Assembly (NCBI GenBank): GCA_024711125.1
Contig: JANJTM010000025.1
Coordinates: forward strand, 62,001 to 126,000
DNA from: Rhodothermales bacterium
GTDB taxonomy: Bacteria > Bacteroidota > Rhodothermia > Rhodothermales > UBA10348
DNA length: 64,000 nucleotides
Reading direction: 5' to 3'
Part shown: one piece after another, positions 17,128 through 24,027 of the stretch
Layout of the letters: each line of letters starts with the position of its first letter
How positions within the stretch are numbered: position 1 is the first letter of the stretch
Notes under the pieces: model-generated
What the model was told of the DNA's origin: nothing
What the model saw: the letters and a program-made list of their open reading frames with translations, nothing else
Database searches by the model: none
Made by a program: the position numbers and the translations under genes

Positions 17128-19487
17128 TACCGGTTCTCCGAAAAGGCGATGCGTGCGGCAGCGACGGCCGCCTGGCCGAGTGCGATGCCGCCGTCGTTGG
17201 GTGGGACCCGGTGATGAGTGATCACCCTGAGACCCGCGGCGCACGCGGCGCGCTGCGTGAGCCGGGTGAGCAACGCGTTGCAGAACACACCGCCGGTCAG
17301 GCCGACGGTGTCCAGGCCGAACCCTGCTGCGACCCGGCCGGATGCGCGGGCCAGCCCGTCTGCCATCGCGTCGTGGAACAGCCACGCCAGGTCGCAGGTC
17401 GGGACGTTTCCGGCCAGTCCTTCGAGCAGCGTGTACAGAAGCGGCCGCGTGTCCAGCACGCCGCACTCGAGCGGAACAAGTCCCGCCCCCGAAGGTCGGC
17501 GGTAGGAACGACCGGCGGCAGCTTCGAGCAGCAGTCCCGACATCGCCTCGTAGTGATTCCATTCGCACAGGCCGAGCAGGGAGGCGGCGGCGTCAAAGAG
17601 GCGCCCCATGCCGGTACTCGGAGGGCAGTTCAGGTCCGCGTCCAGCAGGCCGAGAACCGTCGCTCGCACTCGGGGGTCGGGAAGGGCCCCGGCCAGGGCC
17701 GGATGGTCGGCGGCTGCAGACATTCCGAGCGCGTCCGTCATCCAGGCGGCGGCGCAGCGCCCGGTCGTTCGCGCGGCGGCGTCGCCTCCCGGCATGCGCA
17801 GGGGTCGCAGGTGGGCGGCACGTTCGAAGGCGAAGGCATTCCCCACGAGAAGTTCGCCTCCCCAGGCCGAACCGTCGGATCCGTACCCGACACCGTCGCA
17901 CACGACGCCGACGATGCGTTCCGTGCGACCATGCTCGGCGAGAAGCGACGCGAGATGCGCATGGTGGTGCTGGACTTCGACCAGCGGAATTCCGTGTTCC
18001 CCGGCCAGACGGGCACCGACCCGGCGACTGAGGTACCGAGGATGCGCATCGACGGCCACCCACTGCGGAGCGAGGTCGAACAGGCGGCAGAGGTCCCGGG
18101 CGGTGGACAGGCAGCGCTCCATCGCCAGCGGGTGCGACAGGTCGCCGACGTGCTGGCCGAGGATGGCTTCTCCGTCGCGGGCCAGCGCGATCACGTTCTT
18201 GAGGTCGGCTCCCATGCACAGTCCGGGTACCGGCGCTCGGGGAAGCAGGGCGATCGGCGCCGGCACGAAACCGCGGGCCCGCCGCACGGGAATCGGACCC
18301 GTGGCGCCGTCGATGAAGACGGAATCGTCGACCGCGCGCTCGATGGGTCGGTCGTGCGTCAGCATGGCGTCGGCCACGTCGCACAACAGCGCCGCGGCCT
18401 CGCCATCGTCCTTCAGGAGCGGCTCGTCGGCGAGGTTCGCGCTGGTCATGACCATCGGGCGGGGGAACGCCCGGGCCAGCAAGTGCTGAATCGGCGTATT
18501 CGGAAGCATGACGCCGAGTCGATCCAGCCCGCCGGCGACGTTCGGAGCCGGAGGCTCCATGCCCGTTTCGATGCTCCGCCCGATAACGATGGGGGAGGCC
18601 GGCGACACGAGCAGCGATTCGGCGTCGACAGAAAGGCAAACGATCGATCTCGCCATCTCCAGGTCCCGGACCATGACGGCGAGAGGCTTGTGCTCCCGAC
18701 GCTTGCGTTCGCGCAGCCGTGCGACCGCTTCCCGACTGCACGCATCCGTCACCAGGTGAAAACCGCCGATACCCTTCACCAGGAGGATATCGCCGCGATC
18801 CAGCACGCGTGCGGCCTCGAGGAACGGATCGCCTTCCACGCGGAGGCCTTCGGCGACCAGAACGGGCTGCGGTCCGCAATCGGGGCAGTTGACCGGCTGC
18901 GCATGGAATCGCCGATCTTTCGGATCGGCGTATTCGGTCCGGCAACGTGGACAGAGGGCAAAACCCGCCATCGTGGTCTGCGCTCGATCGTAGGGGAGGT
19001 CCCGCACGATGGAATAGCGGGGGCCACAGTCGGTGCAGTTGATCAGACCGTGCCGGAAACGCCGGTTGGACGGGTCGAGAAGTTCCTCGAGGCAGGCGTC
19101 GCAGACGGCAACGTCGACGGTGACGCGCCCCGTGCCGACGTGCCGGGTGTCGGAATCGGTGATGACGAACGTGTCGGGCAGTAATCCCGGCACGGGACCG
19201 TGCGCGGCGTGCAGGTGATCGATCCGCGCCATCGGCGGCCCGCCTTCACGGAGGACGTCGATGAGCTCGGCGACGCGTCGCGCGGGACCGGCGGCCTCGA
19301 TGCGCACCCCGGACGAGACGTTGCGCACCGTTCCCCGCAATCCGAGTGCGCAGGCCTCGCGGTACACGTACGGTCGAAATCCGACCCCCTGGACCTGTCC
19401 GGCCACATCGATCCGAACGTACGCTTCCGCGTTCGGATGGGAGCCGACGGCGGCATCCCTTGCCGCCGGAGCGGGTGCACGGGACAT
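17127..19487 (-). CDS. hypF: carbamoyltransferase HypF
   Basis: 786 residues from ATG 19487; GTG 19499 is an alternative four codons upstream. Neither has a clear Shine-Dalgarno sequence. Domains in order: acylphosphatase (about 20-110, GQVQGVGFRPYVYREA), two zinc fingers (about 125-200, CDACLEELLDP, CTDCGPRYSI, CPRCRTEY and CPDCG), a YrdC/Sua5 carbamoyl-adenylate domain (about 205-400, with KRREHKPLAVMVRD) and a Kae1-like transferase domain (about 405-786, HHHAHLASLLAEHG and GLTGGVFCNALL). It makes carbamoyl-AMP from carbamoyl phosphate and loads the HypE Cys. It is the first gene of the hyp-hox operon, so its upstream region should hold the operon promoter. Confidence 0.95.
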   Translation of the reverse strand: MSRAPAPAARDAAVGSHPNAEAYVRIDVAGQVQGVGFRPYVYREACALGLRGTVRNVSSGVRIEAAGPARRVAELIDVLREGGPPMARIDHLHAAHGPVPGLLPDTFVITDSDTRHVGTGRVTVDVAVCDACLEELLDPSNRRFRHGLINCTDCGPRYSIVRDLPYDRAQTTMAGFALCPRCRTEYADPKDRRFHAQPVNCPDCGPQPVLVAEGLRVEGDPFLEAARVLDRGDILLVKGIGGFHLVTDACSREAVARLRERKRREHKPLAVMVRDLEMARSIVCLSVDAESLLVSPASPIVIGRSIETGMEPPAPNVAGGLDRLGVMLPNTPIQHLLARAFPRPMVMTSANLADEPLLKDDGEAAALLCDVADAMLTHDRPIERAVDDSVFIDGATGPIPVRRARGFVPAPIALLPRAPVPGLCMGADLKNVIALARDGEAILGQHVGDLSHPLAMERCLSTARDLCRLFDLAPQWVAVDAHPRYLSRRVGARLAGEHGIPLVEVQHHHAHLASLLAEHGRTERIVGVVCDGVGYGSDGSAWGGELLVGNAFAFERAAHLRPLRMPGGDAAARTTGRCAAAWMTDALGMSAAADHPALAGALPDPRVRATVLGLLDADLNCPPSTGMGRLFDAAASLLGLCEWNHYEAMSGLLLEAAAGRSYRRPSGAGLVPLECGVLDTRPLLYTLLEGLAGNVPTCDLAWLFHDAMADGLARASGRVAAGFGLDTVGLTGGVFCNALLTRLTQRAACAAGLRVITHHRVPPNDGGIALGQAAVAAARIAFSENR

Positions 19488-19795
19488 GCGCAGCGACACG
19501 ATCGGTTTCGCGGCGACAATGTCCGTCCCTGCCGTCCCCGGACGTGTAGTCTTTGCGCGGCGCCGATGCGTCGCGTCGCGCTAGATCGGGCGTAGTGGAG
19601 TACCGGAGTGGGGCCGAATTTCGTCGCAGGCGAAGGTTCGCGGGCGGTCGATCGCGTGGGGGAATCTCCGGTAACCCACAGGCATTGCGGACCGTCGTGT
19701 TCAGGAGGACGGACCCTGTCGGAACGGTCCGATCCGGTGCGGTTGATTGTCACCTACACTACACCGCCGGTACGATACCGGGCGCGTTCGAAACG
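19488..19795. other. intergenic region upstream of hypF and the small PEP-CTERM-like gene
   Basis: About 308 bp between two divergent genes. It should hold the promoter of the 11-kb hyp-hox operon on the minus strand and one for the small plus-strand gene. I see no convincing paired -35/-10 boxes on either strand. There is no tRNA-like fold or long open frame with the local codon bias. No clear CRP/FNR-type palindrome was found by eye. Confidence 0.4.
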
Positions 19796-19930
19796 ATGAC
19801 CGCATCTTCGCTCCACCACATCGGCTTTCACCTCCCGGAACCGAGCACGATCGCTCTCGTGGTGCTCCTTGCTGCGGCAGGCGCCGCGGTATACTGGTTC
19901 GGTCGAGCGAGCGCTGGGCGCCGGGCGTAG
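19796..19930 (+). CDS. 44-residue protein consisting mostly of a PEP-CTERM-like sorting tail
   Basis: ATG 19796 to TAG 19930. After 13 residues (MTASSLHHIGFHL) the peptide reads PEPSTIALVVLLAAAGAA, then VYWFGRASAGRRA. A Pro-Glu-Pro motif, a hydrophobic span of about 18 residues and a terminal Arg cluster are the three parts of a PEP-CTERM exosortase signal. Here there is no mature domain in front of them. It could be a genuine small membrane protein, the end of a decayed PEP-CTERM gene, or a chance match. Third-position GC is less extreme than in neighbours and no Shine-Dalgarno sequence is evident. No exosortase is in the window. Confidence 0.45.
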   Translation: MTASSLHHIGFHLPEPSTIALVVLLAAAGAAVYWFGRASAGRRA

Positions 19931-19949
19931 CCGGCCCGGCAGCGCGGGC

Positions 19950-20894
19950 TCACCCCAGGCCGAGGCGATTCCATCGTTCGGCGAGGAGCGCCCGGTATCG
20001 TTCCCGTCCGGCTTCCGAGAGGAAAGCGCGATCGAGCAGGCGGTCCCATGTGGGGCGGGCCTCGACGAGGTCGGCGAGGACCCGCGCAATGGCGCGCTCG
20101 GTGAGCCCGAGCCGTTCGCGGGCGAAGTACTCGAGGAAATGCTCCCTTCGCAGCTTCGACTTCTTGCCGGCAAGCGGCAGCGCGAGTTCCTCGGACGCGT
20201 TCCGCAGCGCGATGGACGAGTTGACGAGGTCGTAGGCGGGGGAGAGGCGGCGCGTGCCGTCCCGCTCGGTGAGGATCGAGAAGTTCTTCAGGTGCATGTC
20301 CTCGTTGCCGGTCAGGAAGGCGACGAGCGTGAGGCGCAGGAGCACGACCTTCTCGACGACCGGAAACGTGCAGTAGCGGTCCACGACGCCCGCGACCTGC
20401 TCCATGCTGGCGTCGTACTTGGTTTCGCGGTCCAGGCCGAGAAGCTGCGCGAAGTCCTCGACGGCGAGGCGCTCGTCGCGTCCGACGCGGTCGAAGCGCT
20501 GGATGAAGTAACAGGGCGCGTCATCGCGCGTGTAGAGGAGGCCGTGCAGCGGAGTGCGCAACCCGGCCGCAGCCGCCATGCGCATGGTGACGTCCTCGTT
20601 GGCCGGCACCTCGGGGTACTGCGGGTTCTCGGGCTTGAGCAGGAAACGCCCGCCGGTGGTGACGAGTTCGAAGCGGCCCTCGGATGCGCGCAGCACGGCG
20701 CTCACCTTGGGCTGCACGCCTCCGACCGACATCTTGTCGGAGCGGGCCGCGGCTTCGTGTCGCAGCTCTTCGCTCGTGAACGGCAGGGGGGCGAGGGAGG
20801 CCAGGCGCGGCGACAGGCGGCGCAATCCGGCGGCCGAGTAGCGCGTCTCGCCCTCGGCGAGCGGCTCGTAGGTTATCGGGCAGCGGCGGTTCAC
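19950..20894 (-). CDS. hipT: HipT-like serine/threonine kinase toxin
   Basis: 314 residues, shorter than full HipA because the N-terminal subdomain is encoded separately upstream. The Gly-rich loop reads SDKMSVGGVQPK, with Ser56 where HipA/HipT proteins autophosphorylate; the second Ser of the Ser-x-Ser motif known in HipT is Gly58 here. The catalytic loop is GNEDMHLKNFS and the metal-binding motif is AYDLVNS. HipA-family kinases phosphorylate aminoacyl-tRNA synthetases (GltX, or TrpS for the HipT studied in E. coli) and arrest growth; the target here is unknown. The start overlaps the hipS stop by 4 nt. Confidence 0.9.
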   Translation of the reverse strand: MNRRCPITYEPLAEGETRYSAAGLRRLSPRLASLAPLPFTSEELRHEAAARSDKMSVGGVQPKVSAVLRASEGRFELVTTGGRFLLKPENPQYPEVPANEDVTMRMAAAAGLRTPLHGLLYTRDDAPCYFIQRFDRVGRDERLAVEDFAQLLGLDRETKYDASMEQVAGVVDRYCTFPVVEKVVLLRLTLVAFLTGNEDMHLKNFSILTERDGTRRLSPAYDLVNSSIALRNASEELALPLAGKKSKLRREHFLEYFARERLGLTERAIARVLADLVEARPTWDRLLDRAFLSEAGRERYRALLAERWNRLGLG

Positions 20895-21226
20895 GGGCTC
20901 CCTCCGGCGGACGTGCGCACGGTGACCGCTCCGACCGTGTCGGCGCCCACGGCCAGGAGTTGGCCCATCCGGTCCCGACGATCGAGCTTCGCCGAACGCA
21001 GCAGGGCCTCGAGTTGCCAGCCCTCGGGCAGCAGTCCGTCGAAGAACGCCGGGAAGCGATCGTACTCGAACGGTTCGGGCCTCAGCGGCATCGTGAGGGA
21101 CACCGGCGGGCCGTCGTATCCGTCCGCGTAGGCAAACCGGTACGTCCCGCCGGGCAGCTCGTCGAGTCGACCCGCCAGGCGGCCCGAGACGAAGACGTCG
21201 GCGCTTCGGGAGGGTGCCGCGGTCAT
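20891..21226 (-). CDS. hipS: HipS-like small subunit (HipA N-subdomain 1)
   Basis: 111 residues from ATG 21226. It corresponds to the N-terminal subdomain of HipA: VFVSGRLAGRLDELPGG, then SLTMPLRPEPF and FFDGLLPEGWQLEALLRSAKLDR-type phrases, ending MGQLLAVGADTVGAVTV. In tripartite HipBST systems this separated domain is the antitoxin that neutralises HipT. It overlaps hipB and hipT by 4 nt each, so the three products are likely made in linked amounts. Confidence 0.88.
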   Translation of the reverse strand: MTAAPSRSADVFVSGRLAGRLDELPGGTYRFAYADGYDGPPVSLTMPLRPEPFEYDRFPAFFDGLLPEGWQLEALLRSAKLDRRDRMGQLLAVGADTVGAVTVRTSAGGSP

Positions 21227-21456
21227 CGCCGGGCGCTCCCTTCGAGTTCGGCCATCAGCGGGCTCTCGAAGCGCATCGACACGTTGAGCACCTCCAGGAG
21301 ACGCGTCACCGTGGACAGGCGCACGGTCGGCTTGTCGTGCTCCACGTCGTAGATGGCCGTCTGGCCTACGGCCGCGAGGTCCGACAGTTCGCGTCGCGAG
21401 AGACCGGCGCGCTCGCGGTGGAAGCGGACTACGGTTCCGAGGGTCGGAGCAGTCAT
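21223..21456 (-). CDS. hipB: HipB-like HTH repressor
   Basis: 77 residues from ATG 21456. Cro/C1-type helix-turn-helix: VVRFHRERAGLSRRELSDLAAVGQTAIYDVEHDKPTVRLSTVTRLLEVL. It is the first gene of the operon, as expected for the DNA-binding component that represses hipBST. An inverted repeat starts 7 bp before its start codon and two related sites lie further upstream. An upstream TTG-type start at 21552 would add residues unlike any HTH leader, so ATG 21456 is preferred. Confidence 0.9.
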   Translation of the reverse strand: MTAPTLGTVVRFHRERAGLSRRELSDLAAVGQTAIYDVEHDKPTVRLSTVTRLLEVLNVSMRFESPLMAELEGSARR

Positions 21457-21462
21457 GGGAGT

Positions 21463-21480
21463 TTGCCGCCGGGGCGGTAA
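21463..21480. promoter_or_regulatory. candidate HipB operator, proximal site
   Basis: TTGCCG, 6-bp spacer CCGGGG, CGGTAA. This matches the distal perfect dyad (21607-21624) except for one base in the right arm. It lies just upstream of the hipB start. Confidence 0.55.
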
Positions 21481-21538
21481 AGGGTACGTCCAGGAGGGTA
21501 GGAATCGGTCGGAATGTACGTCGCAGCGCCAATAATGA

Positions 21539-21551
21539 TGCCATCGCGGCA
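21539..21551. promoter_or_regulatory. candidate HipB operator, middle half-related site
   Basis: TGCC, 5-bp spacer ATCGC, GGCA, followed by a run of A. The right arm CGGCAA is shared with the distal site, while the left arm is weaker, so this may be a half-site. Confidence 0.35.
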
Positions 21552-21606
21552 AAAAGGGGCATACATACGGTGCCGGCAGTCTGACCGGGACACGGTGCGG
21601 CCCGAC

Positions 21607-21624
21607 TTGCCGGTATCACGGCAA
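21607..21624. promoter_or_regulatory. candidate HipB operator, distal perfect dyad
   Basis: TTGCCG, 6-bp spacer GTATCA, CGGCAA: a perfect inverted repeat. With the two other sites it brackets the presumptive hipBST promoter in the 302-bp region shared with the divergent pip gene. A TATATT at 21729-21734 could be the pip -10 box. Confidence 0.55.
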
Positions 21625-21758
21625 AACCCGCACTGCGGTCGCGATTTCCACGGAACGAATGCCTCGCGCAGGCTCGGATTGCCGTCCTGACGGAACATGC
21701 GACCCCGCCGGGAAACGGCGGCGCCGACTATATTCCACGAACCGGCAACCCCAGACAA

Positions 21759-22721
21759 ATGGCGAACGAGCATTTCTACCCGGAGATCGAGCCCTACACG
21801 CACGGCACGCTCGCCGTGAGCGACCTGCACACCCTCTACTGGGAGCAGTGCGGCAATCCGGAGGGCGAGCCGATCCTGTTCCTGCACGGCGGACCCGGGG
21901 CGGCGTGCTCGACGAACGACCGGCGCTTCTTCGATCCGGAGTTTTTCCGCATCGTGCTCTTCGACCAGCGGGGGTGCGGACGTTCGACGCCGGTCGGGGA
22001 GCTGGAAGACAACTCGATCGACGCGATCGTGGCCGACATCGAGCGGCTTCGCGAGATGCTGGGCATCGAGACCTGGCACGTGTTCGGCGGAAGCTGGGGC
22101 TCGACGCTCAGCCTGTATTACGCGCAGGAGCACCCCGACCGGTGCCGCACGCTGACGTTGCGCGGGATCTGGCTGCTGACGACGCCGGAACTCGACTGGT
22201 GGCTCTACGGCATCCGCAATATCCAGCCGGAACTCTGGAACGCGTTCGCGGGGCACGTTCCGGAGGAGGAGCGTGGCGACCTGCTGGAGGCGTACTGGCA
22301 GCGCATGAACAGCGAGGACCGGGAGGTGGCGTTCGCCGCGGCCCGGCAGTGGAGCCTGTACGAAGGGGCCTGCTGCACACTGTACCCGAGTCCGGAATTC
22401 CTGTCCTGGTTCGAGAATCCGGGCATCGCGTGGAGCATGGCGCGTCTTGAAGCGCACTACTTCCGCAACGTGCGCTTCGAGCCGGACGACCTGCTGCTGC
22501 GGCGGGTGGACCGCATCCGCCACATCCCGGCCTTCATCGTGCACGGACGGTACGACATCGTGTGCCCGATCAAGGCGGCGGTCGACCTGAAGGAGGCCTG
22601 GCCGGAAGCCGACCTCGTGGTGGTGCCCGACGCCGGGCACTCGTCGCACGAGCCGGGCATCACGAAGGAGCTGGTGGCGGCGACGCGGCGCATCGTGGCG
22701 ACGGGGAGGCCGCATCGTTAG
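21759..22721 (+). CDS. pip: proline iminopeptidase (S33 family)
   Basis: 320 residues, cytoplasmic (no signal peptide). The alpha/beta hydrolase landmarks are all present: oxyanion loop FLHGGPGAACS, DQRGCGRSTP, nucleophile elbow GGSWGSTLSL, the Asp in VHGRYDIVCP and the His in DAGHSSHEPG. The family removes N-terminal proline from peptides. This would finish digestion of proline-containing peptides begun by the DPP-IV and M24 peptidases encoded at 2.7-6.5 kb. The start is ATG 21759. It is divergent from hipBST. Confidence 0.95.
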   Translation: MANEHFYPEIEPYTHGTLAVSDLHTLYWEQCGNPEGEPILFLHGGPGAACSTNDRRFFDPEFFRIVLFDQRGCGRSTPVGELEDNSIDAIVADIERLREMLGIETWHVFGGSWGSTLSLYYAQEHPDRCRTLTLRGIWLLTTPELDWWLYGIRNIQPELWNAFAGHVPEEERGDLLEAYWQRMNSEDREVAFAAARQWSLYEGACCTLYPSPEFLSWFENPGIAWSMARLEAHYFRNVRFEPDDLLLRRVDRIRHIPAFIVHGRYDIVCPIKAAVDLKEAWPEADLVVVPDAGHSSHEPGITKELVAATRRIVATGRPHR

Positions 22722-23129
22722 CGCGTACGTCCTTGTCGGCGTGCGGGGATATGTGCTGCATGGGGGATCCACACTCCGGGTCCGACCGGACCTGACGGCT
22801 ATGCTCCTCTCCAGCCGGGGAAGACCGGATTTTGGCCCGCGAAATGGAATAGGGGGGCGATATTCCACTTCCGCCCTCCAAAAACGGCGTCGGAAGTGGA
22901 AATAGGGTGTGGTATTCCACTTCCGCCCTCCGAAAACGGCGTCGGAAGTGGAAATAGGGTGTGGTATTCCACTGCAGCCTCCCACGCCGAGCCGTACCTG
23001 AGTGGGTACCCAATTTCTGAAGTCTCCCCGGATCGCTTAAGTCCGGCCCTTCCGCCGGCCGATGAATGGGGGCGGGGGCGACGAAGTATTCACGGATCGC
23101 GCCCCGCATGAACAATCGGGGCAACGACG
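22722..23129. other. intergenic region with repeats
   Basis: 408 bp without a credible gene between pip and the Sel1-like gene. The middle carries the 52-bp tandem palindromic repeats annotated separately, and just upstream (22843-22870) a degenerate related segment. I see no RNA gene in the remainder. Confidence 0.5.
22861..22972. repeat. tandem 52-bp repeats, each a long palindrome
   Basis: Two nearly identical 52-bp units (22861-22912 and 22913-22964), differing by one base (TCCAAAAAC versus TCCGAAAAC), plus the first 8-9 bp of a third at 22965. In each unit TTCCACTTCCG pairs perfectly with CGGAAGTGGAA across a 17-bp loop, so a transcript would fold into consecutive hairpins. The upstream segment GAAATGGAATAGGGGGG resembles a worn copy. 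The arrangement recalls REP-type palindromic elements. Confidence 0.8.
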
Positions 23130-23765
23130 ATGCAATACCCGAAGCTGACGGCGATGCTCTTGGCGCTTGCCGTCGCGATGGCCGAATATGTCGTGATTCC
23201 GCACGGAATCGTGGGCCACCTACTCGACGCACCCCGGTACGTCGGGTGGTACCTGGAGTGGAAGCGAGAGCAGAATGAGTGGGACGCGGTGTTGGAGCGG
23301 TCCGCCCGGCACGAGCCCGAGGCCATGTACGAGGTGGCCATGGCGATGGAAAACGGCTTCTACGGCAGGTACGCCATGATCCGGGTGAGTGGCCAGAGCC
23401 GTGAGCTGATCCGCGAAGCCGCCGCCGGGGGGTACGTACCGGCACGGATCCGGGTCTGGCAGACCGACGGCGGCACCGCAGAGGAATTGCACGCGATGCT
23501 GATCGAGAGCGGGCATTCGGGGTGGGAAGAGGCGACCCTAGCCCAAACCACCGTCGAATGGCGCGAAACGGCACTGCGGGACTGCTATGCGCCGTTGTAC
23601 GACCGCGAGAAGGTGTACGACACGGTGTACGGCCACGGCAGACGGCGACCTGGGCAGAGCGTCGACAGCGCCCTGGAGGTGTATCGGCTGGATGACGGGC
23701 CGCTGGTGAAGGCCGAATCGCTGTTCGTGCAGAAGTGCGGGTTCAGCCCGTGGCCGGCCGGGTAG
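23130..23765 (+). CDS. Sel1-like protein with N-terminal membrane anchor
   Basis: 211 residues. Residues 1-30 (MQYPKLTAMLLALAVAMAEYVVI) form a signal peptide or anchor helix. A stretch around 58-105 (EPEAMYEVAMAMENGF, then SRELIREAAAGGYVPARIRVW) has the alternating small and aromatic pattern of one or two Sel1-like alpha/alpha repeats. The remainder has no recognisable domain and contains three Cys. Sel1-like repeats mediate protein contacts; no specific partner is indicated. The gene stands alone after the palindromic repeats. Confidence 0.65.
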   Translation: MQYPKLTAMLLALAVAMAEYVVIPHGIVGHLLDAPRYVGWYLEWKREQNEWDAVLERSARHEPEAMYEVAMAMENGFYGRYAMIRVSGQSRELIREAAAGGYVPARIRVWQTDGGTAEELHAMLIESGHSGWEEATLAQTTVEWRETALRDCYAPLYDREKVYDTVYGHGRRRPGQSVDSALEVYRLDDGPLVKAESLFVQKCGFSPWPAG

Positions 23766-24027
23766 GGGTCGCGTCGACGATCAATGGAGCCTGCAACCGG
23801 GGCGGCCGGGCAGCGCCGGCGCTCCGAATTGGCTGAACCCTCACGATCGCCGGGGATCCCGGGCTGATCGGTCGGGCTTCAACAAGTCTATGCCCGCCGG
23901 GCGCCATTACGCGGCGCACGGCACCAGGACGGCTCATTCGTGTGTGTGGGTCCCCCTGACGGCTGATGGGGCGGCGCGGGCCGAAAGGCCGCGACCGCAG
24001 GATCGCACCACTCCACTTTCCGTACGA

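Noticed and set aside
22861-22972. CRISPR array
   Set aside because: Units are contiguous 52-bp tandem repeats without unique spacers, and no cas gene is nearby.
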